NCBI RefSeq assembly: GCF_012220205.1
Contig: NZ_CP047225.1
Coordinates: 868,001 to 932,000, forward strand
Reading direction: 5' to 3'
Length of the DNA: 64,000 nucleotides
From: Mycoplasmopsis gallinacea
GTDB taxonomy: Bacteria > Bacillota_I > Bacilli_A > Mycoplasmatales > Metamycoplasmataceae
Below the pieces are notes generated by a model that saw only the letters and a list, made by a program, of their open reading frames with translations, was not told the origin of the DNA and made no database searches. Positions 46,941 to 56,503 of the stretch are shown here, piece after piece; the stretch's first letter is position 1, and each line of letters opens with the position of its first letter. A program made the translations under genes and the position numbers.

Positions 46941-47258
46941 CTATTTGCGTTTATTTTGATGCTGATTAGCTTTAGCAAGTTTTTGCTCTCTTCAAATGTT
47001 ATATCTTTCTAAAAAGAGTGTTGTAGAAAATCCAAGGCAAAGCACAAATGGAATTCCTGTTGCATAAAAAGTGATATTAAAATCAACATTTGCAATTATA
47101 AGTGGCACACCAACTAGAATAAATACAATAAAAGGGAAAGGGAGAACATATCACATTTTAAGTTTTTTAAAAACTTGATAGCTGGTGTTGATTTTATTAG
47201 TTATTAAATATGCAAAGGCGGCACAAGCAATCAAAATTAGGAAAACTCATCATTGCAT
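46941..47258 (-). CDS. Small three-helix membrane protein of the murein-sugar operon
   Basis: A 105-residue hydrophobic protein I do not recognise. Three spans are visible: WWVFLILIACAAFAYLI at the N-terminus, VLPFPFIVFILVGVPLIIA, and FYATGIPFVLCLGFSTTLF, followed by a basic cytosolic tail (KLAKANQHQNKRK). It is needed in the annotation because its frame contains UGA-Trp codons at residues 3 and 4 and elsewhere. AAAAGGA lies seven bases before the ATG. It sits between the EIIC gene and mupG with short gaps, so it is co-transcribed; a role in sugar transport or in supporting EIIC is only a guess. Confidence 0.7.
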
Positions 47259-47280
47259 AAAAATCCTTTTTAATTAAAAT

Positions 47281-48753
47281 TTATTGTTTTCTTTTTCAAA
47301 ATTTTCTTTTGAAAATAGTTCTAGAATGAAATTCTTTAGAAATTTCTTCTTTAAGTTTATCTACATCTAAAGTGATGTTTTGCTTTTTAGCTTCAGCAAT
47401 TCTAGTCTCAATTTCCATTTCAATTTCTTCTTTAAGAAGTTTTTTATCATAAGCAATTGCAAATGGGTATCAAATAAGACATGAAATAAAAATTAAAACA
47501 AAGGTAAGCACACCAGCTTTTCAATCAAGACCTGTTGAAAGAAGTGCTCCAAAGAAAGTAGGAAGAGTTCAACCAACAGTTTGCACTGGAATTGCAATTA
47601 AATTAAGTTTCATTAAGATAAAGGTAACAGTTCCCATTACAATTGGTGAAAGAATAGCAGGAAGAGCTAAAAACGGGTTAAGAACAAGCGGGTATCCAAA
47701 GATAATTGGTTCATTGATATTGAAAATCCCTGGAAGTACTGATGGATAAGTAACTGAACGAATGTATTTTGATTTAGCAAAAAGGAGCATTACAATAATA
47801 AGTCCTAAGGTAGCTCCAGCTCCCCCAATTCATACGAATCATTGGAAAAATGGTTCAACTAAAATGTTAGCACCATCTTTTGCATAAAGCATACTTACTT
47901 TTAAGTTAGTTAAAAGTTCGCTGTTTTGATCGATTGCAATTAATCAAAATGGACGAGCAAGAGCTCCGATGATTGACATTCCATGAATACCTGCGATTCA
48001 AAGAATCATAACAAATAACACTACAATTAAGAATCCAAAGTAATTACTTTTTCCAAATAATGTTTGAAGTGGAGAAAGGGTGAAGTTAACATATGAGTGA
48101 ATATCGAATTTTAAAAAGTAGAATAAGAAAGTAGCAGGTAAAATAACAAAAATCATAGGAATTAATGCGTTAAAAGGTTTTGCTACTGATTGTGGAACTG
48201 ATTTAGGCATTTTAATTATGATGTTATATTTAACACATAATCTAAAGATTTCAATTGAAAGAATTGAAACTACAATTCCACCAAAAATTGTGGCTGATCC
48301 AAAAGAAGCAGTTGAAATAGTTGGGTTACCAATTCCAGTATATTTTGGTCCAATAATTGAAATTAAATAACCAATAAGCGCAATCAAAACACCTTGTTGA
48401 TCATCTAATTTGTAGCTTTTGCTAAGAGAACGAGCAATTCCAAGAACTGCAAAAAATCCTAACATTGGGTATGTTAATCTATATGGAAGCATTAAAAATG
48501 ATGCTCATTTTTTTCCAGCTTCGGTTTTCATTAAAACAGCTTGCCCGAAAGTTTGTCCGCTTTCTTTACCGATTGGGAAAAAGAAAAGGATTAAGAATAA
48601 TGAACCTATTAATAAAATAGGAATAATTGAGATCATTCCATTGCGAATTGCGTCGATATAACGATTTTCACCTAATTTAGAAATAATAGGCATAAATGTT
48701 CTTTCGACTCATTTCATAAATGAAAGACCATAACTTTTTTTGGTTTTTTCCAT
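47281..48753 (-). CDS. PTS EIIC permease, lactose/cellobiose family
   Basis: A 490-residue membrane permease of the Lac/Cel PTS group. N-terminal FMPIISKLGENRYIDAIRNG is the typical lead-in for CelB/LicC-type EIIC, followed by ~10 spans. The signature region GIFNINEPIIFGYPLVLNPF carries the sugar-binding Glu, and MILWIAGIHGMSIIGAL is another family block. The C-terminal ~45 residues form a charged helix (EEIEMEIETRIAEAKKQN), longer than usual. Neighbouring MupG, MurQ and AnmK suggest a MurNAc-containing disaccharide as substrate rather than cellobiose; that is inference from context. Confidence 0.9.
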
Positions 48754-48754
48754 T

Positions 48755-49063
48755 TTATGACTCCATTGTTTTTAAAATATTTTGAATTAATTTGGATGCA
48801 CCAATTGGTGAATATTCAGTAATTTGAATTTGGTAGATTTTTTTGTTTTTGCTAACTGCAAATTCTTCAATTTGGCTATATTTGTGTTTAATTTGCGGAG
48901 CAACTAAAACAATGTCAAAATCACCTTCAAATTCTTCAATTTCATTAGTCCCAATGGCTTTGGCACTAAAATTGTCCAAATTTAATTTACTTGCTTCTTT
49001 TTCAAGTGAAGAAATTAAAATTTGAGTTGACATTCCTCCTGAACAAATAAGTAATACTTTCAT
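48755..49063 (-). CDS. PTS EIIB, lactose/cellobiose family
   Basis: A 102-residue cytosolic phosphotransfer protein. The phosphocysteine is Cys7 in MKVLLICSGGMSTQILISSL, the classic Lac/Cel EIIB P-loop; DIVLVAPQIKHKYSQIEEF and KIYQIQITEYSPIGA are further family blocks. It takes phosphate from EIIA (49594-49938) and passes it to the sugar bound by EIIC, whose gene starts one base after its stop. It is translated between the 180-residue membrane protein gene and EIIC. Confidence 0.94.
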   Translation of the reverse strand: MKVLLICSGGMSTQILISSLEKEASKLNLDNFSAKAIGTNEIEEFEGDFDIVLVAPQIKHKYSQIEEFAVSKNKKIYQIQITEYSPIGASKLIQNILKTMES

Positions 49064-49064
49064 C

Positions 49065-49607
49065 TTACACCTCTTTTAATTTTTTGCTTGCTATTGCTTT
49101 TTTAGCAAATACATAAACTAAATATACTAAAATGTTGGCTGCTTGTACAAAAACAAGACTAAGAAGAGTATATTTAATGCTATTATTTTGAGCTATTGCT
49201 AGTTCATAAGCTTCACCTCTAAAAACAGTATTATTTGCTGATAATTGCATAAGGTCATCGCTAAATACTGAATAAGCAATTGATGTATGTAAAAGTAAAG
49301 CAAATGAGATAACAAATGTTGTTAAGGTGAAAATATATTTAATTGGGTTATCACCAAGTAATTTTTGTCCATTTTTACGTTTTTGGTAAAAATCTTTTGC
49401 CAATAAAACGATGGAAACAAAAATAAGAATTGACATTAATAAAACTGTCATTATAAAATTAATGTCAGAATAGTTAAGGCTAACTGTTGCAATTTCAGAT
49501 TTGCTTTTTTGCATTATCTTTGGTATAAATGCAAGTGTTTCAATAATTGAAAGAATTGCAACTAGAATACTTAGGCCTATAACAGAGCTAACTCTAGTTT
49601 TTTTCAT
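49065..49607 (-). CDS. Four-helix membrane protein within the PTS operon
   Basis: A 180-residue protein of no family I recognise. Four membrane spans: SSVIGLSILVAILSIIETLA, INFIMTVLLMSILIFVSIVL, YIFTLTTFVISFALLLHTSI and YTLLSLVFVQAANILVYLVY, with basic loops facing the cytoplasm and a Ser/Asn-rich external loop (SDDLMQLSANNTVFRGEA). It starts inside the EIIA gene (14-base overlap) and ends one base before EIIB, so its position is locked in the PTS cistrons. That suggests a transport accessory role, but nothing in the sequence proves it. Confidence 0.75.
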   Translation of the reverse strand: MKKTRVSSVIGLSILVAILSIIETLAFIPKIMQKSKSEIATVSLNYSDINFIMTVLLMSILIFVSIVLLAKDFYQKRKNGQKLLGDNPIKYIFTLTTFVISFALLLHTSIAYSVFSDDLMQLSANNTVFRGEAYELAIAQNNSIKYTLLSLVFVQAANILVYLVYVFAKKAIASKKLKEV

Positions 49608-49938
49608 TTTTACCTTCTTTGTATTTGTCAGTTAATTTTTCAACTAATTTGATCATTTTTTCAGCCATTACTAAAGCGTTTTCAGCTGACATAAATTGAT
49701 CTTCAGAGTGCATAATTAAAACTGACTCGTTTTGAATTTGCCCATTTAAACTAGCTGTAAGTAAATTTGAATGAGCATTGTGAGTATTTTTGAGAAACTT
49801 TTTTCCTTCCTTGACTTTTTCTTTAGCTTGCTCAAGTTTTTCGTCAAAAGCTAAATCAATAGCTTCTAAGAAACAATTTTTAGCTTCACCACTAAAAGAA
49901 ATAAGTTCAAAGCATAACTGTTCAATATTATTTTCCAT
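49594..49938 (-). CDS. PTS EIIA, lactose/cellobiose family
   Basis: A 114-residue all-helical phosphotransfer protein forming a trimer in this family. The helix pattern QLCFELISFSGEAKNCFLEA then KEGKKFLKNTHNAHSNLLTA is diagnostic, and VLIMHSEDQFMSAENALVMA contains the phospho-acceptor His77. It accepts phosphate from HPr (ptsH is at 34969-35235). The start at 49938 is preferred over two upstream in-frame ATGs because GAGG lies six bases ahead of it; it overlaps the end of murQ by 11 bases and the next gene by 14. Confidence 0.92.
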   Translation of the reverse strand: MENNIEQLCFELISFSGEAKNCFLEAIDLAFDEKLEQAKEKVKEGKKFLKNTHNAHSNLLTASLNGQIQNESVLIMHSEDQFMSAENALVMAEKMIKLVEKLTDKYKEGKNEKN

Positions 49939-50803
49939 ATTTTTCCTCATATTTTTTTCTTGCATCAGATAATGAAAGATTATCTTCTAACATATAAAGT
50001 GACATTTGAACATTTTTGGTTTGACTAAATACCTGCTCGATTTCTTCGCTAGAAGCATTTGTAATTTCTTGAATCATATTTTTACATCTTTGTTCTAGCT
50101 TTTGATTTGAAGGAATTACATTAATCATATAATTGCCACGCACATATCCAAGCTTAGTCATTACTGCAGTTGATAAAATATTGCAAATCATTTTTTGTGA
50201 TGTTCCAGCTTTCATTCGTGTTGAACCTGTAATAACTTCCGCTCCAGTATTTAGGAAAATTAAATGATCAACATCTAATTTATTTTCTTTTGAAAGCGAA
50301 TTACAAATTAAAGCATTTTTGCATCCAATTTGCTTAGCATACTCAAGAGCTTCAATTACATAAGGGGTTCTACCAGAAGCTGTTAATCCTACTAAAATGT
50401 CATTTTTGTTTAAATTAACTGCTTTTAGATCTTCTCTAGCTTGCTCTTTATTATCTTCAGCACCTTCAATTGGTTCATAAAAAGCTTGTTTTCCTCCAGC
50501 AATTAATGCAATAATTTTACCTTTTACTCCGTAAGTTGGATAAATTTCTGATGCATCAAGCATCCCAATTCTTCCGCTAGTTCCAGCTCCAATATAAACG
50601 ATTCTTCCGCCATTTTTTAAAGCTTTGTGAGCAGAATTAATTAATTTAGCAATTTTTACCTTGTTTTTTTGCACTTCAGTTAGAATGATTGAATCTTCTA
50701 ATGCAATTGTTTCAACCATTGAGATAGTATCTAACTTGGAAAAATTGAAAGTTCGTTTGTTACGCTGCTCAGTTTTTAAACTTGCAATTTTGTTCATTTT
50801 CAT
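49928..50803 (-). CDS. murQ: N-acetylmuramic acid 6-phosphate etherase
   Basis: A 291-residue SIS-fold enzyme removing D-lactate from MurNAc-6-phosphate to give GlcNAc-6-phosphate. N-terminal TEQRN, the SIS core RIVYIGAGTSGRIGMLDASE, the catalytic-region block PIEGAEDNKEQA, LVGLTASGRTPYVIEAL and GAEVITGSTRMKAGTSQKMI are all strongly conserved, including both expected acidic catalytic residues (in DASE and GAED). It follows the DUF1460 lipoprotein by two bases (intact frame) and overlaps EIIA. The GlcNAc-6P product would feed NagA/NagB, not found in this window. Confidence 0.95.
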   Translation of the reverse strand: MKMNKIASLKTEQRNKRTFNFSKLDTISMVETIALEDSIILTEVQKNKVKIAKLINSAHKALKNGGRIVYIGAGTSGRIGMLDASEIYPTYGVKGKIIALIAGGKQAFYEPIEGAEDNKEQAREDLKAVNLNKNDILVGLTASGRTPYVIEALEYAKQIGCKNALICNSLSKENKLDVDHLIFLNTGAEVITGSTRMKAGTSQKMICNILSTAVMTKLGYVRGNYMINVIPSNQKLEQRCKNMIQEITNASSEEIEQVFSQTKNVQMSLYMLEDNLSLSDARKKYEEKYGK

Positions 50804-50819
50804 AACTAATTGTTTCTTT

Positions 50820-51890
50820 CTAAGGTTCTATAAAGTAAGATACCTGGAACTTTTGGTACATCGTATGGTTTATTATTTTTTGTATCAAAGTTTCGATCTG
50901 TAAGATACTTAACAAGTGGAGTATCAACAACTTTCATATTAGCTTTTGAACTTGAAGCGTTTCTATAGTATGCTTTTTAACTCCATTTTCCTCTTTAAAG
51001 ATTAAATATCCACAGTGAGTTACGTCTAATCAACTATTTAAGCTAGCAGGCACTGCAAGCATAATCAAATCACCATCTTTAAAGTACTGAGCTAAAAATT
51101 CATCACTAACAGCTTTAACATCTAAGTATTTAACTGTTCTATTTTCTTGCGCAACACCAGCAAGAACCGAATCTCTTTGAGCAGGATTTTCTTTATTTGG
51201 CATACCATTTTTAACAAAATCAATAGTGATAATTTTATCTGCATTTTCAGTACCTAAAACTTGCTCAGTAACTAAGTTTTTCGCAATTGGATTTCCATGT
51301 TCCCAATCAGTGAAAAAGTGTTTTCTATTTACATAAGTTACTTCTGAATTATTGTATCTAGTGCTTACTAAAGCATCTAAGAAACCACTATAATCACTAG
51401 CATATAAAAGTGCATTAACATAATCTAAATATGTAAAGCAATCTAGACCTGTAAAATCAGCTACTAATACTTCTTTATTCTCATTATTTCCAATTAGCCG
51501 ATTAGCTACATATGGATCATTTAAGAACTTATCACTAATAAATGAAACAAGTTCATTAACTGATTTATCACCAGCTTGATTAAAAGTATTTCTAGCAGCA
51601 ATAATTTCATTAACTTTCGAAATGGTTGCTGCATTAGTTAAAAGTGGATTTTCAGTTTTTAAAAAGCCACTAAAATATGCAAGAGTTGAATCTTTTGATT
51701 TAATCTGTTTATTTAAATCTTCATTTACTTTTTCTACTTTAGCTTTTTCAGCAGAGATATCTTTAAGATTTAAATTTTCAGTTTCTAGTTTTTCAATTAG
51801 AGCTTTTTCATTAGTTTTACTATTACAACTAATTATCGATAAAGCAGGAATTATACTAGCTCCTAAAAGCAAGAATTTACCGATTTTCAT
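50820..51890 (-). CDS. DUF1460 (amidase-like, NlpC/P60-type) lipoprotein, frameshifted near its C-terminus
   Basis: A lipoprotein with signal LLLGASIIPALSIISC (Cys22) and a coiled-coil spacer (~25-70). The body fits DUF1460: catalytic Cys151 in DFTGLDCFTYLDYVNAL, then STRYNNSEVTYVNRKHFFTD, and His292 in DVTHCGYLIF. The family is annotated as N-acetylmuramoyl-L-alanine-amidase-like, suiting release of muropeptides outside the cell. As sequenced it reads 356 residues with an unrelated tail (KHTIETLQVQ). Restoring one T in the run at 50974-50978 would give a tail YYRNASSSKANMKVVDTP... ending at 50806, two bases from murQ. So either the gene is broken, slippage switches the tail, or the base was missed in sequencing. 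First gene of the operon; AAGGAG site present. Confidence 0.78.
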
Positions 51891-51940
51891 CTTTTCTCCT
51901 TAATTAAAATATCCGGGATTTTTATTATTTCCCTACTTTA

Positions 51941-51978
51941 ATTTTATTTTTTGGTTATCAAAAATTTCAAAAAAATTT
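51941..51978 (-). promoter_or_regulatory. Murein-sugar operon promoter with candidate operator
   Basis: Minus-strand TTGAAA (51965-51970) and TAAAAT (51941-51946) are 18 bases apart, about 50 bases before the lipoprotein ATG. An inverted pair AAATTT-caaaa-AAATTT (51962-51978) overlaps the -35. It lies in the short gap to the divergent RpiR-type gene, so it is a likely regulator site. Confidence 0.5.
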
Positions 51979-52008
51979 GTGTTATATTTAATATTTTGTG
52001 AAATATTT

Positions 52009-52014
52009 TATAAT
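52009..52014 (+). promoter_or_regulatory. -10 box of the RpiR-type regulator gene, leaderless
   Basis: TATAAT ends six bases before the ATG at 52021, with TTTTGGT between and no Shine-Dalgarno; transcription should start at or next to the start codon. Confidence 0.55.
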
Positions 52015-52020
52015 TTTGGT

Positions 52021-52785
52021 ATGGCGAAACGAAGCAAAACTACAAATTTTGAGATCTTTTATGACAAACTTATTGATCAAAGTAATCAAAAGGAAACAAT
52101 TAACAAACACATTGCACGTAAGATCTTAAAATACATTAAAGATTTAAAACCAATTGAAAAAGCAATTGATTTTTGCGATCAAAACGGAATTAGCCCTTCT
52201 ACTTTTACGGCTTTTTGTAAAAAAATGGGGTTTTCAAATGTTAAAGAGCTCATTTTTATGCATGAGCAAATTTTAGAAAACTACAAAAAGAAAAAGCTAT
52301 CTAAAAAAGATAGTGATAACAAAATTAAACTTGCAGCTAGAATTATTGATAATAGTCGTAAAATTCTATTTATCGGTGTTTCTGGGGCTTTAAGCACCAA
52401 TATTGACTTTCAACTTAAGTTGCTAAGAATGGACAAAAATGCTATAGTTGTTTGAAATAAATATGAGCAAATCGGTCTTTCAAAACTACTGACTGAAAAA
52501 GATGTTATTATTGTTAATTCTGTATCGTTTCAGCACAAATGAATGATTGATATTGTAAAGCACACTAAAGCCGCAGTTATTGTGGTTTCTTCATGAATGC
52601 CTCCTGAAGTAAAAGATAAAGTCAAATTCTTTTTTCACATCAAAACCGAAGAAAGACAAGATGCTCTTAGGGTATTTACAATGCAATCTAAAATATTTGC
52701 TGTTGAGATTTATTACAAAATCTTTATCGAGCTTCAAAAGAACCAAAAAAACCAAGAAAATCTTGAGCTTTCTTCATACCGTTAA
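52021..52785 (+). CDS. RpiR/MurR-family transcriptional regulator
   Basis: A 254-residue regulator: N-terminal RpiR-type helix-turn-helix (FCDQNGISPSTFTAFCKKMG then FSNVKELIFM) and a C-terminal SIS domain (AARIIDNSRKILFIGVSGAL) that senses phosphosugars. It is divergent from the murein-sugar operon, so MurNAc-6P or GlcNAc-6P is the probable ligand, as for MurR. The start at 52021 is chosen over an upstream in-frame ATG at 51979 because the TATAAT box would then lie inside the gene. Three UGA-Trp codons bridge the frame. A bidirectional terminator follows. Confidence 0.9.
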
Positions 52786-52856
52786 TACCTATAAAATAAG
52801 TAAATAAATCTAAATTAGACCTTAATAATTCACTTAATTTAACACCATAAAATAAA

Positions 52857-52880
52857 AGCAAGATACAAATACATCTTGCT
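52857..52880. terminator. Bidirectional terminator
   Basis: Eight-base perfect arms AGCAAGAT / ATCTTGCT, with CTTTTTG after on plus and a T-rich tail on minus. It separates the RpiR-type gene and the McrC/LlaJI-like gene, which converge here. Confidence 0.8.
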
Positions 52881-52887
52881 CTTTTTG

Positions 52888-54165
52888 TTATTTAATTATT
52901 GTGTTTGATTTAATTAAATTAGCTAAGTCATTTCTTGTAGAATCATCTGTTTTATCATAATTTTCAATTAATCATTTTATATCAATTAAAATTGCGTTAA
53001 CTTGCTCATAAGGTTTAGAACTTCCAAAATCTTTTATACCTGATTTTCCAACATAAAAGAATTTTCCATTTGAATTAAAATAATCATTTTGTGAATCAAA
53101 AGGAATTAAAAAAGCGTTAAAAACATTTTTGGCACCTAATTTCTTTTTGTGACAAATATATTCGCCATAAGCTATTTGCTTAACAATATCACTTGTTTGC
53201 GGAAGAGTATTTGATCCTTTACTTGGATCAATTCCATATTTGTAATACTTTGCATCTAAAATGTAATAATTATCCTCTAAAATCATTATCGAATCTGGTA
53301 TTAAAGAACTTGCTTCTTCTTCTTTTCAAATAGGGTTTTCTATTGTTCAAATTGCTTTAGGTTTTAGATCTTCTTTTTTAGATTGTTCGTAGTTATCAAA
53401 AACACTTTGAATCATTCTTTCTCAAATATATTCAAACTCTTTTGTACCATAAATTCAGCTAGATTTATTTTCATCATCATAGTTTTCAATTATATTAAGC
53501 ATACATTTTAGCAAAGAAATTTCATTGTCTTTTTGAGTTTTTGAAAGCTTTTGTTGTAAGCAAGATTTGAATAAAGATTTGTGAAATTTCACATTGGGTT
53601 TTTCTATAACTGATAAAGAAACATTGTAAAATCAACCAAGATTTCTAATTCCTTCATAAATGCAATATTTATGAATCTTTGTAATTAACTCCTCATGATT
53701 TTGCAGATTTTTTCGGTGTAAAAGATTTAAATAGATTAAATTTTTGCCAGAAATAATTGGTTTTTCAATCTGAATTGTCTTTTTAAAATCAATTTTTCCG
53801 CCATTAGAATGTGTAATGATAATATCTTTTTCATGTAGATATTTCTTGTTGCTTATCAAAAATTGTTCTAAAACATATAAAAAAGAACTTAATGGGAAAA
53901 ATGAATTTTTAGATGAACTTTCTTGATCTTTGTAAAGTGTTTGTTCTTGCGCTCTGTTCAAAAATTTAAGACATTTTAACAACTTTTTAATTTCTATTAT
54001 TTTAGATTCTTCACCTTTTGAGTTTATGTCTTTAAGATTGTAACCAATAGGAAATGAAACTGTGAGAGTGTTATCTTTTTTTAATAGACCTACAAAACCA
54101 TTTAATTCATTACTATTTACTACTTGAATTTCAAGTTCTTTTTTATTTGTTATATCTTGACTCAT
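52888..54165 (-). CDS. McrC/LlaJI-type restriction nuclease subunit
   Basis: A 425-residue nuclease subunit. The C-terminal part holds a PD-(D/E)XK core: SLIPDSIMILEDNYYILDAK, with Asp in the first strand and Asp-x-Lys in the next, followed by KQIAYGEYICHKKKLGAKNV, typical of McrC/LlaJI-R2-like proteins. The N-terminal ~180 residues are probably the adaptor contacting the GTPase partner. Its ATG overlaps the partner's stop in TAATG. UGA-Trp codons are essential. Without an adjacent methyltransferase, a methylation-dependent (type IV) role is the simplest reading, while LlaJI itself is a type II-like system with methylases. Confidence 0.8.
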
Positions 54166-56087
54166 TATTTATTGTTATTTGATTTAGAACTTAATTTATT
54201 TTGAACTTCGACGTTGAAAATGCTCTTAAATCTTTCATTACCTTCACTCTTTATAAATATCTTTATAACTGAATCTAAGCTCTTAAATTCATCTTTAAAC
54301 ACACTTTCTCTGTTTAATTTAAAAGCGTCGTCTCATAAATATTTAAGAACTTTATGAGCAAAATAATCAATTCTTTTTTTATTCTCTAAATCCTTTTTGT
54401 TTATAAAGTATTTACCAATTCTTTTATCTTCCAAAGAACTCATATGGCTAGAATTATTTAAAATATGGTCATTAATTACTTTTAAGAAAGTTCCTCAAGA
54501 AACATTTGTGTCTAATATTTCAGAGTTTTCAAGTTTTTCTTCCTTTTCTGTAAAATCGTTAGAAATATGTTTCATTTCTCAACGTCTTTGAAAGGCAGTA
54601 TCTAGAGTATAAACATTTTGATCTGAAGTATTCATTGTGGCAATAATAAATAAATTCGAAGGTAAATGGATTTTTTCCAGTTCTAAATCATCATTATTTA
54701 TATATTCTAAAAGATCATAATTTGTTATTCCGTATTGACTTTTTCCACTTTCATCTCTATCTAAAAGTTGGAAAAGATCACCAAAAATAGAATGTGCATT
54801 TCCGCGGTTAATTTCTTCAATAATTAAGTAGTGATGATTATTAGTATCTTCAATTGCTTTTTTCAGAATCTTCGTAAAAGCACCAGGGACAAATTCATAA
54901 GAAATTAGGGTATTTCCATTTTCTTTTTTAATAATTGGCTTGATTTGACCTACAAAATCTCCATAGGTATATTCAGGATGAAAAACAACTCTTTCAAATC
55001 TGACTTGTTTATCTTTGTCATCTAAACAATATTCTTTTTGAACTTTGTATGATTTACCAACACCAGGTACACCGTAGTAGATGATATTTACACCTTTTTC
55101 ATTTATGTTGTTTTTATTTTCTTTGGTTTCTGTCATATTTTCTTTACCCTTTTTATTTACATATACATAATTTTTCTCTTTTTCATTATCCATATTAGAT
55201 ATACAATGAATAAATTCATAATTTTTTAAATTAAATTCACTTTTGATTTTATTAGTTATTAGTATTGAATTAACCATAAAACTTATTTCTTTTTTCTCTT
55301 CTTTACTCAATTTTTCTTGCTCTTGTCATTTATTTGCTTCATCACCAAAGAGAATATCTAAAATGTATTTTTGTCATCCATCAGTTTTGTAATATGGAGA
55401 AAATACATCGGGAAACATAATATGGAGATATTTTTTAAATCAAACTCTATCAAATAGACTAAATGGTCAGTCACCTTCCTTAAATTCTCAAGATTCATGT
55501 TCTTTTATAGAATTATAAATTGACTTTATAAATTCAATGCATTCGTCAATGTTATTTAAATTGTAATTATCATAAGTGTTACTTTTCTCATAAACTTTCT
55601 TAAGAAACAATTTAACATCATTTGTTATTTGTATAGCTTCTTCTTTAGTAATTTCTCTTTTTTTGTGAATGAAAATGATTTCTTTTTTATCTTTACTTTT
55701 GGCTATTTGTAAAGGGAATTTAGTACTAGCGTCCCCATTTTTTATACTACCGAAAAATTCATTCATATAATCTTCAGTTTTTTTATTAATTGGTTTTTTA
55801 TATACTCAACCATAATACTCTAGGCGATACATTAAATTTTCTTTTTTATCTTCTTTTTTTACTCCGTTTTCATTGGTTTCATTAAAGAGTTTATACAATA
55901 AATCTTCACTTGGTATTTTTTCTAGTTTACGTGGTTCAAAATTAGATTTAATTTCGTTATAAAATGAGTTCACATTATCTATATCTATTTTAGTTATTTT
56001 TTGAATTGCATCTCTTTGTATGTTCGGTTTCTGTGCTAAATAATCTTTTATTTTATTGATTTGGATTATTTCTTTATTAATACTCAT
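54165..56087 (-). CDS. McrB-like AAA+ NTPase restriction subunit
   Basis: A 640-residue AAA+ protein. Residues ~1-110 and 110-330 are DNA-recognition-type or linker sequence without a motif I recognise. The motor has Walker A IIYYGVPGVGKSYKVQKEY, then VVFHPEYTYGDFVGQIKP, Walker B HHYLIIEEINRGNAHSIFGD and sensor 1 NLFIIATMNTSDQNVYTLD followed by TAFQRRW. MNTxDxxxxxLDxAxxRR is characteristic of McrB. It would use GTP or ATP to drive DNA translocation for the nuclease made from the overlapping next gene. Confidence 0.85.
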
Positions 56088-56503
56088 TTTTTATCTCTCA
56101 CTTTTTTAGGAATCAAGATTTAAAAAGTTATTTTTGTCTCTTTATTTAATTTTATCAGCATTCATTTCTTGTAAAATAATATTTCTCTTTTAATAATATT
56201 TTTTCACTTATACTAATTCTTTCTAGTAAAAAACAAAAATTTTATAAATTAGAAAAGTGAAGCGCAAATTAAATGCATGTGACTTTTTTGCGTCCATTGT
56301 GTAAAATAATAATGATATAAAAGAAATGCCTGTAAATTATTAAACTAAATGTCACTATTTTTTAATTTTTCACATTAATTTTCTTATAATTTAAACAACA
56401 AAAAAGCATTGTTATTTTTTGACACTTAGCTTGCGCGTCACTTTTCCGATTTTTAGTGACAAATTTGACTTAGCATTTACTAGAACTGTTGGGAGGGTTA
56501 AAT
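56088..56503. other. 416-bp intergenic region between divergent genes
   Basis: No open frame. It holds the promoters of the McrB-like gene (minus) and the membrane protein (plus). A TATAAT lies at 56385-56390 on plus. GTCAC/GTGAC occurs several times (near 56279, 56351, 56436 and 56455), possibly a regulator site. Nothing else recognised. Confidence 0.4.

Noticed and set aside
49939-49965. Upstream starts for PTS EIIA (MQEKNMRKN).
   Set aside because: They lie inside murQ, while the ATG at 49938 has GAGG six bases ahead.
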